NCBI RefSeq assembly: GCF_002994745.2
Contig: NC_037089.1
Coordinates: 22,119,641-22,183,640, forward strand
From: Rosa chinensis
Lineage: Eukaryota > Streptophyta > Magnoliopsida > Rosales > Rosaceae
Length of the DNA: 64,000 nt
Direction of reading: 5' to 3'
Position 1 is the stretch's first letter. Each line of letters starts with the position of its first letter. Positions 20,000 to 31,338 of this stretch are shown here, in pieces. The position numbers and the translations under genes are program-made. The notes beneath the pieces were generated by a model. The model had not been told where the DNA came from. It saw only the letters and a program-made list of their open reading frames with translations, and did no database searches.

Positions 20000-22290
20000 A
20001 CAAACTGTAGAGAAAGAAACCCCATCTGATGGATCCCACCCTAAGTTAATGATGCATAACAGATTACATATAGCTTTCCTTTTTAGATCTCGATGCTCCC
20101 TCGATTTCCTGACAATTTTACAAAGTAATTTATAACTCATGGCACCAGGCTATCTAGAATACAGAGCACCAAGAAATCACAGGAGTGCTACGGGAAAACT
20201 AGTTCCTCCAGCAAGCTGTACAACAGTAATGGAATTTCTGTTGTCCTACTGACATACAGCATAACAGGTAGATGACCATGCATATAATTCCCCATTCATT
20301 TTTAAGCCTCAAAAACGTGTTACATACATTCGATTAGACTCAAAATGTATCTAACTGCAAAACTAATGCTACCAAGGAAACAACATGAGTACATGACAAA
20401 AGACTCTGCTTAACTTTTGTATAAATAACATATATAGTATATATCAATCAGAACACAAATTTCAATACTCAAACAACACAAGTCATCACAATTGAAGTTG
20501 TTGTAACACAAATTGCCTATTCACGACCCAGTAGCAATTCTCATGTTCTTGGAAAACCCAACACGAACATCTACTTTTTAAGAGAGTGAAGAATACTGAT
20601 GAACCTATTATTTGATCCTGATAAATAATCTATTGCAGAAAGCAAAGGAGTTTAAGAATTGAAATGTAATTAGACACCAATAAGTTTGAGAAAAAATAAA
20701 TAAATAAATAAAGCCAACCTAGAACAATTCCAATTTAAATCTAAGTAGATTGATAGATGAGCACTGCAACAACAATAGAATAGAGAGCTACCACAACAAA
20801 CTTACCCAAGGCAAGTTGAGAGAGAACGAACATGCAAAGACAAAAAGAACTAGATCCAATTGTAAATTGACTTACCAATCGACGACGACATCCAGAACTA
20901 TCGATCATAGCTGATCGAGTAACGCGCGTGTATAGTTTGTAGATCGTTGATTCCTACGGCAGATGGTCGGAGACCATAGTACCGGTAAAAGAGAAGGGAT
21001 GAGAAGGGGAGAGAGAGTTCATCTCAACTTTCATTTTTATTCCTTAGGCCACGGCTTTGCCCTTGTTTTGATAGAGTCTAATACATAGAAGCCTGCACCA
21101 AATCCCTAAAGAAGGGCTTAAACCCAACCTAAACCACTATTAGTTTCGATGCTATGACTCGAAGATCAAAATTTCACAAGGTTAGAATTATATCCTGTCT
21201 ATAATGCCCACTGAAACACAAATGATATATCAAGTAAATAGAAAAAGGAAACAAATTTAACGAGGACCAGTGGAAACTGTTGTATGGCGTCAAAATTGGG
21301 ATTGGACAATTATGATACTACAGACACCCAAAAGTGGGAAAAGTTTCGGTTGAAGCTTTCATCTCCCATTCTCATTGTAATCTTCGTTTTTATTAATGAA
21401 GTTCTTATTCGATAAAAAAAAGAAAAAAAGATGAACACAGAAAATTGTGACCTAACTAGTGATGCTAGATCAGTAAGTACTGTGTACGAAAGAAGTTTCA
21501 TCTCTTTTCTTCTCAATCGGAGTGAAGTCTGACCACCAAGTCAGCACCCTAATTTTCCAAACTACCCTCACCGCACCAACCACTACCACTACCGCCACAC
21601 TCCGCGTCCTCCTCCACCCTACCCCCCACAGCTCTTCCCAAAATCCCCCTCCTCCGCCACCCTAGCCCTCACAGCTCTGCCTACCAATCACCGTCCGCCA
21701 CCTCTCGATTCCGACCTGCCACGTCATCGCCTGTACCTCGATTCCGGTTAGGATTATCGGGACCGGTCCAGGATGGGAGCCTGGGAGGAGATATGAGGCG
21801 TATGAGATTCAAAATGGGATCTTGAGAGGCCCCAATCGGAGGCAAATTTGTACGATCCTTTGGAATTGGTACTATCTAACAAAATAGCCCAACAAGACCA
21901 GAAAACACAAGGAAGGACCCCTCTACAGTCCTACAGAGGCCAGATATATTATACTTGTTGTGAAAGCATAGTCACATTCAACAACCAAATTTTATTTCAT
22001 CACTCCTCCAGTCCTCCTACCATTCTGTTGACCGCTGACGTCAGTTGAATCTCTTGAATTTTTTATTTGCTCACCCAATACGTCACCATCTCTTCCACAG
22101 TTCGACCTTCTATTTTCCTCACCCAGTACGTCACCCCAGCCCAGACCTAATTAAAATCTCCTCCCTTTATGTATAGCATTTAACTCCATTGAAGCTATCC
22201 ATATCTGTATGTCTGTCACCTTTTACTACTCGGACTGCATTAAGCTTCAACACCAAAACCATCAGTTAAGAATCTGCAACAAAGAAAATA
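20000..22290. other. Intergenic region upstream of CAD1
   Basis: No intact gene seen. At about 21370-21430 TTAATGAAGTTCTTATTCG plus a broken A-run looks like the 3' tail of a LINE. 21540-21720 is C-rich with repeats of CCTCCGCCACCCTA. The 400 bp before CAD1 repeats a CTCACCCA(A/G)TACGTCACC motif (about 22071 and 22119) and has TTTATGTATAGC near 22166 as a possible core promoter. Confidence 0.5.
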
Positions 22291-22293
22291 GTG

Positions 22294-23781
22294 ATGTCTA
22301 ACGAGCAAGAACGCCCCAGGATGGCATTTGGATGGGCTGCAAGAGATTCATCTGGTGTTCTCTCTCCCTTCAGTTTCTCCAGAAGGTAGATATATTGTCA
22401 ACTAGTACAACACTTCTCTATTCTTCCTCTTCAGATTAAACCATAGTACATGCTTGTTTTATATATAGTTCTAAAGTTCAACGGATTTGACTGCAGGGAA
22501 TCCGGAGACAAAGACGTGACATTCAAAGTGTTGTACTGTGGGATTTGCCATTCGGACCTTCACATGGTCAAGAATGAATGGGGCTTCTCTACCTATCCTC
22601 TGGTTCCCGGGTACGTTCGACCTTTTCCTGCACACTCTTTACTAGTATAACTAGTAAAGTTGTTTACCATTTTATTAATGCTTGAACCCTCTTCAGTAAT
22701 CTAATATGAACACAATTTGCCAATGCAGGCATGAGATTGTCGGTGAAGTAACGGAAGTAGGGAGCAATGTACAAAAATTCAAAGTTGGAGACAAAGTCGA
22801 TGTTGGAGGCATAGTGGGAGCTTGTCGATCTTGTGATAGCTGTACCGACCATATTGAGAACTACTGCCCCAAACTAATACTCACGTACAGTGCCAAGTAC
22901 TATGACGGAACCACCACATATGGCGGTTACTCTGACATTATGGTTGCAGATGAACACTTCGTAGTCCGTATCCCGGACAACCTACCCCTTGATTGTGCTG
23001 CTCCTCTCCTATGTGCCGGAATCACAACCTACAGCCCGTTGAGATATTTTGGACTTGACAAGCCTGGCATGCATGTGGGCGTGGTTGGCCTAGGTGGTTT
23101 AGGCCACGTCGCAGTGAAGTTTGCCAAGGCAATGGGAGTGAAGGTTACAGTGATCAGTACGTCCCCTAATAAGAAGGAGGAAGCAGTTAAACACCTAGGA
23201 GCTGATTCGTTTTTGGTTAGTCGTGACCAAGATCAAATGCAGGTAATTGTTTGAACAAGTTACACCTTTTACGTCTTTTAAGTGGATTATTCAATGAACA
23301 AGTTACTTAATGTTTGTTTCATTGATTAATTTGTAGGCTGCCATTGGTACCATGGATGGGATCATTGACACATTCTGCCCAACATCCTCTCTTGCCTTTG
23401 ATTGGTTTGTTGAAGTCTCATGGAAAGCTTGTTATGCTTGGTGTACCAGAAAAGCCTCTTGAGCTTCCGGTTTTTCCTCTACTCATGGGTAAGCATGTAA
23501 CTACGAGTAGTTGGCTTTACCTGTTATCTTTTGGATTGTAGGGTTAATAAACAGAGTTAATGTTCGATTTAACAGGAAGGAAGATGGTAGCTAGTAGCGG
23601 CGGTGGACGTATGAAGGAGACACAAGAGATGATTGATTTTGCAGCCAAGCACAACATAACAGCAGACATCGAGGTTATCCCAATTGACTACTTGAACACT
23701 GCCATGGAGCGCCTTGCCAAAGCAGACGTCAGATACCGTTTTGTCATTGACATTGGAAACACACTGAAGGCTAGCTCTTAA
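22294..23781 (+). pseudogene. CAD1: mannitol/cinnamyl alcohol dehydrogenase-like gene, frameshifted in exon 4
   Basis: Zinc-dependent, NADP-using medium-chain alcohol dehydrogenase of the CAD/mannitol dehydrogenase group, expected in the cytosol. Exons 22294-22385, 22497-22610, 22729-23242, 23337-23488 and 23576-23781 have GT-AG introns. It begins [20 protein letters not shown]. Catalytic zinc ligands are Cys48 (CGICHSDLH), His/Glu in PGHE, and the later LLCAG Cys. The structural zinc site is [15 protein letters not shown], and the dinucleotide site is [12 protein letters not shown]. Exon 4 is 152 nt against 154 in CAD2: two bases are missing after GACACA (about 23372), so translation shifts and stops at 23460 after about 281 residues. 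The frame resumes correctly ([16 protein letters not shown]) to the normal end TLKASS. Exon 5 and all splice sites are otherwise sound, so the loss looks recent. Confidence 0.88.
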
Positions 23782-24516
23782 ATTCTCCAACCCAGACTGT
23801 ATCACCGAAGCCCAGACTGATCTGGTGTCATAATTATTGTTGTTCTTTGGCCAGAGCATTTTTAGTTGTTCACAACATTCATTCTTTTTCTTCTTTTAAA
23901 CTCTCTTATCCTCATCAGATTATAAGCAGAATGTAATGTGATGATTCGAAATAAATGATTACATGAATAATGTACTGCCTTCTTTAATGATTTGATATAA
24001 ATGAATATTTGAATAATGTTATTTTGCTATATAATCACTTCAAAGTGTTTTGCTATATCTCTGATCCCTACTGCTAATGCAAATTCATCAAAAACCAAAA
24101 TTAAGAACTGAAAACTAGTATCTGGTACAAACAGAAATGAAGTTATCTGCATTAAATTTGTACTGCATTAACTACTCAAAAGGTAGCAAAACTAGTGGCA
24201 TATCGGTAACTATACTGACCAGTGGCGGATCCAGGATACAAAAGTCGTCTAGGCTAATTAGAAGTACACCATTGCAGAGTACTTAAAAAAATAAAAGTGC
24301 AGAGTAAAGGAAACTTGACATCAACAGCATGACTTGAAAGTTGGAACCATCCTAAGCTAAGCTAGACACGTACGTTAATAGTAGTACTCTGCAAAATATA
24401 TAATACTCTGCAAACTTGTTTTACTCTCATTTTAGCCACTAGAGGTTTATATTTCCTATATATAGACGAGGGCAAAGTGTCATATTTGAACAAACAAATA
24501 GACAGATTGATAGGAG
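23782..24516. other. CAD1 3' region and spacer
   Basis: The first 200 bp are probably the 3' UTR (AATAAATGATTAC at about 23950 as a possible poly(A) signal). CCAGTGGCGGATCCAGG at about 24220 resembles the end of a common plant transposon family, but no partner end was found. Confidence 0.5.
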
Positions 24517-24749
24517 ATGGATCTTAACGGTGCAGTTAATCCTCAGAATCAACCAGAGTAAGTAGCTCGGTGTTTTTGTCTTTGCCGTTTATCTTCTTTC
24601 TCACTAGTTTCTGCTTGTTTAGTAGAAGGTCAAGGCAGTCATCGGGGAGTCCATCGATCAAAGATGACCAGATCATCGAGCTCGTCTCCAACTGGTGCCG
24701 CACTGCCGTCAAGGAGACGAGGACACGAGGGCTCGAGTTAGTCGAGTAG
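24517..24749 (+). pseudogene. Truncated PRE-like atypical bHLH
   Basis: PRE (paclobutrazol-resistance) proteins are about 90-residue non-DNA-binding HLH factors that promote cell elongation by sequestering other bHLH proteins. Exon 1 (24517-24557) reads MDLNGAVNPQNQP, with a GTAAGT donor. Exon 2 (from 24623 after TTGTTTAG) reads RRSRQSSGSPSIKDDQIIEL then VS, matching the family's N-terminus and start of helix 1. After this the sequence departs (NWCRTAVKETRTRGLELVE) and stops at 24749, giving 55 residues without the loop and helix 2. A TA microsatellite (24753-24785) starts just after the stop. It is probably a decayed copy; a functional short peptide cannot be excluded. Confidence 0.6.
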
Positions 24750-24750
24750 C

Positions 24751-24752
<2 letters not shown>

Positions 24753-24785
<33 letters not shown>
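24753..24785. repeat. (AT)n microsatellite
   Basis: About 16 uninterrupted AT units. Confidence 0.95.
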
Positions 24786-24788
<3 letters not shown>

Positions 24789-25090
24789 TAGGCTAGTATG
24801 GATTGAAGGGAAATATACTTGAGAGTTTTTGGACCAAAATTCTTTCTAAGCTGCAGCCCAGACAGCCTTCCATGTGGTTCTGCCACTGGTACTGACAGAG
24901 AAATGTAATAGTATTAAAGGGCCTCTAAGGATGACTGAGTGAATGGGTCGGTAATGTAGTTGCATATTTGCACATTCGTATCAAGTAGCCTAGCAGAATT
25001 GATAACCTTTGTACAAACGTCATGCACATAAAAGGAAAGACAGCAAACTTGATTCAATCAGTGTTTGATTTGGGTGAAGCAAACTTTTGC
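24786..25090. other. Spacer
   Basis: No gene recognised. The last exon of the ELP4 remnant would be expected here on the minus strand but is not seen. Confidence 0.5.
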
Positions 25091-25095
25091 ACTAC

Positions 25096-26586
25096 CTGTG
25101 TGTTAATCTGCGCTACTTTCTGCACATTAAGAAGGCCAACCATGTCCTGGTAACCAGTAAGGAGCGTTGCCAATTCCTTGTCCTCATCTGAATCAATCAT
25201 TCGCTAGCTATAGGTTAGTATTGGCAGAAGAAAAAGAAAAAAGAACAAAAAAAGGGTAAGAGTGCAAAGAACAATGTGAAAGCTTATATAAACCGGGAAT
25301 TGCTTTAACTGACAGCAAGGTGTCTGCCATGTGCTGCCATCTTATAGAGGAGGATGATGAAAGAAGACTAGGCGGAAATGTCACAACAACAACTGCATTT
25401 GAAGATCGTAGCATACTTTTTAGAGATCTAAGGAAGGAAAGCATGTCCCATTCCTGCAATGCAACAGTATCAACTATATTATGCTTGATTCAGTAATACA
25501 ATGTATTGATTTGAGTAAGGAAAAGACATACACAACCCATATGAATCACCAAAACAGTAGAGAAAAGAATAAGAGGCAGCTGCAAAGCAAAGGCTCAGAA
25601 TAACAGTTGAAGACCAACTAACAATTGCCACTCACCAGGCTGGAATATCCACACTGTGGAGCACAGAATGATTGAATGGCAATACGACCAACACAAGAAA
25701 TGTTGCTGTCACTTCTGCAGAATAGTCAGAAGAAGGTTAAAAACATGATTGTTGGAAAGAAAAGATCTCACATTGGAAAAGTGACAAATAAAATATAGCT
25801 TATAAGTAGGTGAATTGCACCCAATTGTACCGATGCCTTTTGTAATTAAAAACCCAACACCTAACAGGTGGTTAAGTTGAGACAGTATCGGTACAATGAT
25901 AGGTCACGGGCCACGCTTGTCCCTGTTTAACATGCATGGTATCAGAGCGGGTCCCTCTCTAATTACGTTTCCAATTATCATAGGCCCGAATTTATATGCC
26001 ATCAAAAAATTCCGATTGGATTGTTACCAAGTGTTCGATGTGGGCCTTGGATTGTATATGAGGGGGAGGAAAGATCTCACATTGGAAAAGTGACAAATAA
26101 AATATAACTTATAAGTAGGTGAATCACACCTAATTGTACCGATGCCTTTTGTAATTAAAACCCAACACCTAACAGGTGGTTAAGTTGGGACAGTATCGGT
26201 ACAATGGTGGGTCACGGGCCACGCTTGTCGCTGTTTAACAATGATAACATAAACAAAAATAAAATTAAAGGATAAACAAAAAGAACACTAACCATTAGAA
26301 CATTGCCACCTAAAGTTCTTATTAATAACATTGCCACCTAATATTTCTGCATATTAAACATAATCAAATCAAACTGCTATACATTGCACAAAAAATACAC
26401 ATAAAATAACGATATTTCCAATACTTTATTAGTTAGAAGATTACTGTCAAGGTCTGGAATCCCAGATGACACAAACATTGTCCCATTGGGTCCATGCTTG
26501 AGTCCTGGGATTTGAGGTGAGCTTGCACCCGAAAAACTGCGAGAGAAGCTACTCCTCCTAGTCTTGGTCGCAGCCATGGCTGCCAA
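25096..26586 (-). pseudogene. ELP4: ELP4 (Elongator complex protein 4) remnant lacking middle and last exons
   Basis: ELP4 is a RecA-like subunit of the Elongator complex, which modifies wobble uridines in tRNA. The minus-strand exon 1 (26586 or 26577 to 26446) reads [17 protein letters not shown] and [19 protein letters not shown]. It then departs where the family continues into its ATP-site-like loop. Later exons are intact with matching phases: 25714-25636 (GRIAIQSFCAPQCGYSSL), 25453-25294 ([20 protein letters not shown] to [12 protein letters not shown]) and 25187-25096 ([20 protein letters not shown] to VAQINTQ). About 180 residues between exon 1 and 25714 are absent, as is the C-terminus. 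A TRIM at 25750-26240 lies in the gap. The large internal deletion makes a working protein unlikely. Confidence 0.82.
25750..26240 (+). mobile_element. TRIM (miniature LTR retrotransposon)
   Basis: 491 bp, flanked by ATGAT on both sides (25745-25749 and 26241-26245). The left LTR is 25750-25932 (TGTTGGAAAG ... GTTTAACA). The right LTR is about 26070-26240 and lacks the first 10 or so bases. Between them are a primer binding site TGGTATCAGAGC (25937-25948), complementary to initiator tRNA-Met, and a purine tract GAGGGGGAGG (26060-26069). With only about 140 bp inside it cannot encode proteins. Confidence 0.87.
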
Positions 26587-26978
26587 AAAATTTGAAGCTC
26601 AAAACCACACAATGAGAGACCATTTTCCAATACAAAGGCCGCAGACTTTAACCTTTCGTAACTCAGGACTTGTAACCCACTGTGTCGCTCTATGGGTTCA
26701 GTGTTACTTTGGGGTTTTGCTGCGCCGTTCGGCCAGCTCCAGCCGTTTTCAGAAATAAAATAGCCAGAAACAATCGCACAATTGAGATTTTGCAACGGAG
26801 CCCATGTCATTCAGGCCCAAGTCCATTTGACGTTTTTGTGACAAACTAGCACCAATTTTCTTTTCTGTTTTTTTTTTTGTCAAAATCTTTAGCCTGTTAA
26901 TTATTTGGATCCTAATTTTTTTTATAAAAAAAAGGCGTTTGGAACTCAGTCCTGAGAGGCTCAACCCCACGTCCGTTA
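26587..26978. other. Spacer upstream of ELP4, with a LINE 3' tail
   Basis: 26587-26820 would be the ELP4 promoter and leader. 26860-26975 contains a T-tract followed by GGAACTCAGTCCTGAGAGGC and TCAACCCCACG, the same 3' end as the LINE at 38680, so it is a short LINE tail in minus orientation. Confidence 0.6.
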
Positions 26979-27258
26979 TCTATATTATTATTAAGAGAAG
27001 AGGCTTTGTTAGCCAAAATCTAAAATTTTGACAGAATTGACCCTAGAAGATTAATAAACTTTGAGAATTAATTAAATAACAAGGATAATTAAGACATTTA
27101 CAAAATATATTTTTATTAGAAAAATTTTAAAAAAAGCACCCACAACCCACTTTTCTCTCTCCCATTTTCTTTTCTCTTCAATAACAACTCTTTTCTTTTT
27201 TATTTTCTGAAAAAAATTAATAACTTGCACATGCTCTGCATGTGTGGAGAAATGCTAG
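26979..27258 (+). mobile_element. Short non-autonomous Helitron
   Basis: 280 bp. It starts TCTATATTATTATTAAGAG directly after an A and ends with a hairpin (GCACATGC / GCATGTGTGG) and CTAG directly before a T, the Helitron rules 5' TC, 3' hairpin plus CTRR, insertion between A and T. Related sequences occur at 36480-36630 (inverted) and 36829-37200. Confidence 0.72.
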
Positions 27259-27799
27259 TTATTATTAATACTAGAAGGAAAACACACACTATGTGTGTGC
27301 ATTTAGTTTTGAAAAAAAAAAAGCATTTTAAAATAATGAAACCAATTTTTAAGCAGTTGAATAGGGGAAACAGTTGAAATTAGTGGGTGATAGTTTGGGG
27401 AGCAGATGGATAATACTTATATTTTGTTTTAGAGAAACTGAAATTGGGAGATAATATATAGAGTTGTGATTTCATTGATAATAAGGGCCTCTTTATATAG
27501 AGGATTACAAGCATAGAGATAGAGTTGTACATGGAAACATAATCGTACATTGATTGGATATCTCCTAAGATTCTCTGAGAATATCTTTAATATAAACCCT
27601 ATTTCAACTAGAGCAAGTAACCTCGTGTTTGGGCCAGACACATATTCTGGATTTACTTGAACACTCCCCCTTGTGTCGCCCAAACGTGGTGCTCCTCTCG
27701 TTGCCTCATTAAAAACCTTGCCGAGTAACAAAAACCCAGTGGGACAAAAATAACCTTGGTCGAAGGGGAAAAAGAGCACAACACACCCTTCACGTTTCT

Positions 27800-29460
27800 A
27801 GACCATACATGTAGACATCTCCCCCTGATGACTACGGTCATGCGAGTTCGGATAACTTCCGCAGACGATGTTACCAACATGTTTCTCGAAAGTAGAATTT
27901 AGCAATGACTTAGTGAGTAAGTCTGCCATACTGTCCTCAAATCGTACCTAGTTCGCTTTGATCTTGAGGAGAGTCTGTTGTTGCTGATTAGTCTTAGTGT
28001 TGTCGCTTTTGATGTAGCCTTGCTTTTTTTGTTCAAAATAAGCAGCATTATCCTAAATGCTCGTAGACTCATCTGTGGTAGACTTCAAACCACAATTGTT
28101 CGAACATGTGTAATTATGGATCCAATCCATATAGATTCAAGAACCACTTCGTGAAGAGCAATAATCTCTACATTGTTCGAAGATATAGGTACTAGGGTCT
28201 ATTTTGTAGACCTCCAAGATATCATGGTCTTTACCCATGGTGAACACTTAACCAGTTTGGGAATGACCTTTGTATGGGTTAGAGAGATACCCAATATCAG
28301 TAAAACCTTCCAAAACACATGTCGTTTTAGGATGGGGATAGTGGACGCAGACTAGTGTTGGTGACGTTCTTGGTGTGTGATGGGTCCAAATCCATCATCT
28401 CTCTATAGGGATAAAGCATGCCCATATCAATTGTACATCTCAAGTACTGAAAGATATCTTTTACATCAATCCAATGGCGTCGCGTTGGCGCAGAGCTATA
28501 TCTAGCTAACAAGTTCATGGCAAATGAGATGTCCAGTCTTGTGCATTGAGCTAAGTACAATAATGCACCTATTGTACTTATGTAGGGCACTTCTGCCTCT
28601 AGCACATCTTCGCCATCATCCTTTTGACGAAAAGGATCCTTTTCAGGATCAAGACTACAGGCGATCATGGGGATGCTTGAAGGCTTGACCTTGTCAAAAT
28701 GCCTAAGCGCTTGACCTTGTCAAAATGCCTAAGCATCTATCAACACGATGCCCAAGTTCCAAACTGAGACGTAACCGTGTTCTCCCAAAATCCTTCATCT
28801 CAAACTCGGATTTCAAGTGTTTAGCGGTTTCCCTTAACTCTTTAAGGGCTTCCAATGAAGATCATGTCCAACATGAACCACAATAGAATCCGAAACTTGT
28901 TATGAAAACGCGTGGGCATATCCCTTCCCAATCAAGTAGTCATCTTAGTGAGCGTTTCAACCTTATTGTAAACGCGCTCCATGTTCTAGAGCCACTTGAC
29001 TTGGGTAAATGAAGTTCACCATGAACCTTCATGTATATTTCGTATCTAGATCCCCTTAGAGATACGTAGTGACCACAATTGTAAGCTGCATTTTCAGTTA
29101 TTCGGAAACTACCAAACTGACAGGGTAGTGAAGTGTAATGACTTCCATTACGAGAGAATATGTCTCTTCGTAGTCGATTCCAGGGCGTTTTGTGAGAAGC
29201 CTTGAGCCATAAGGCGAGATTACCATCTCTTTTTCTTATCACGCTTTCTAACGAAGACCCATTAGTAAATAGGTTTTATGTTAGGAGGTGTTGGCATCAT
29301 TGGTTCAAAAACCTTCCTCTTCGTTAGAGAATCTAACTTAACCTGGATCGCATCTTTCCATTTAGGCCAAATTTCTCTACATTGGTATTCATTCATCAAC
29401 GGAGCGTGGTTCGATGTCATCGGACTCAACAAACTCATGCGCAATGAAATGCGCAACTAC
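27800..29460 (-). pseudogene. RT and RNase H of Copia A
   Basis: On the minus strand the RT begins near 29456 with WPKWKDAIQVKLDSLTKRKV and PTPPNIKP. It proceeds in broken frames to EVPYISTIGALLYLAQCTRL, DISFAMNLLARYSS and PTRRHWIDVKDIFQYLRCTI, the conserved Copia RT C-terminus. Between 28668 and 27800 the RNase H can be followed only in pieces. Numerous stops and shifts rule out activity. Confidence 0.8.
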
Positions 29461-29845
29461 ATCATCAATTACGATGGATTTTCTATCCCACGTCTCATGT
29501 ACACTAGTGTAATTTTCATAGAGCTCTATATTCTCAGGAATTAGCTCTATATTCTCAGGAATTGGTTCTAACGTTGAGGCGTCCCCCAACGATAACCATA
29601 ACCAGGAAGATTCTCATGAGGCCGATTTTGAGTGTCGATGATCAAAGGATTGAGTTGTGCCAAAGTATCCTTCGAACCCACGGGCCTCCCACGCATCCTA
29701 GCTGGGGCCATGGCCTATAACGCCAGAGTACCACTCTCTTTGGCATTGGCGCCGTGCCTACCTCAGTGTAGGGTGGCGCTACGTCCTCTTGTAGGGACGT
29801 CCTTCCTTGCAGGCATATTTGCAGCAGATGTGTGATCTCGTCACT

Positions 29846-31127
29846 TTAACAGGGATTAAGATGAGACATAATGGGGACAGGCCACGACAATTCATGTCGT
29901 TCCTGCTGAACATCCGTGCTCTTATCTCCCCCTAACGACGGGAAGACTGTCTCATCAAAGTGACAACCTGTAAATCTAGCGGTAAGGAGATCGCCTTGCA
30001 AGGGTATGAAGTGGCGGACGATTGTTGGCGTCGCAAATCCAATGTAGTTGCCCATTTGTCTATAAGAACCCATCATAGAGCGTGGTGGCGGCGCAATTGG
30101 CACATAAACGGCACACTCAAAGATGCGTAAGTACGATACTTGTACCCAGTCACTATCTGTAACGCAGAGGTAGATTGAATGGCGGTAGGCGAATTAGCAT
30201 AGCTGCATGTGATATTGCATCACCCCAAGCGGACATAAGGAGATTGGTACGCATTACCAATGTCCGAACTACTATCGTAGTCATTTTCGTGAGACCATTT
30301 GGGTGTGTACACGAGAATATGATGTCCAACATCAGTCCCAATGCAATACCCATAGAAAGTCTTCGATGTAAACTCTCTAGCATAGTCAAATCCAATTGAC
30401 TGAATAGGATGATTCGGGGAGTGAGCCGGTTGTTGTATGATATGTGCTAGGAGTGTAGCATAAGCAGCATTTACAGGTGGACAATGGCATAACACGTGAC
30501 GAACGTGTTTGCGTGTCAACCAACATTATGAGATATTTAAACGTCCGCAAGTTAGTTGAATCAGTCCACAAAATCCCTACGGATTCTATGTAAGAACAGA
30601 ATTAGTATTGTCATATCCTTTGCATAGGATGGTCTCAGTTCTAATTTCCCTAAGGAACAGGCTTTGTAAAACGAGCGAGAGGCCTTAGAATCGACCAATG
30701 AGGATTTTGGTTGGGGCTAAGCGTCTGAAACACTATTTGAAGCAAAGTTGGTGATTGCAACATCACCTGGGGCGTCATCGCCTTGATTGACGCCATCCAT
30801 GGCGTCATGGATAGGGACTGTGCCAGCCTTAGGCTGGTGGTGGATGACGGCGGTGCCAGAGGCAGCAGCGGCGGTCACACTTAGTCAAGGAATCAACTTT
30901 TGATTCATGCTTCATTTCGCTCGAGAGAAAGGATGTCCATGTGAAGGTTTTAGTAGACGGATCATCATATCATGACTAGGATGACCTATCATGTCGTGGG
31001 AAAGCCAATATGTGTCTAAATCCAAGAGATCTTCTCTCATAACTTCATTGGATTTAATAGCTCGAATAGTGACATAGAGTCCACTAGAGAGACACATAAA
31101 CTTCTCTAAGATGCACTTTGTTCGCAA
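29846..31127 (-). pseudogene. Pre-integrase and integrase of Copia A
   Basis: Minus-strand blocks: the gag-pre-integrase domain (DTYWLSHDMIGHPSHDMMIR then LLK), the integrase core start MWTDSTNLRTFKYLIMLVD (first catalytic Asp region), and further core pieces (SAWGDAISHAAMLIRLPP). Frames change repeatedly. It is homologous to 53700-54953 in Copia B. Confidence 0.75.
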
Positions 31128-31338
31128 TCATTAGAGGTATTGCAAAGGAACTCATTTCCGTTCTCTACATGCGTTTTCGCACGGAATTCGTTGGCTATTC
31201 ATAGGGTATGATTTGCCCTAAGAGCGTAGAGAGTTTCTGTGACAGTAATCAAGGTGTCATTTGGCAAGTGGAACTTGGGCTATTCCATGTCCTTGAATTA
31301 ATACTGATGGCCCAGCCATCGTAGTCACAAAGTCATAT

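Noticed and set aside
24215..24240. CCAGTGGCGGATCCAGG as a transposon end
   Set aside because: Looks familiar, but no partner end or target duplication was found.
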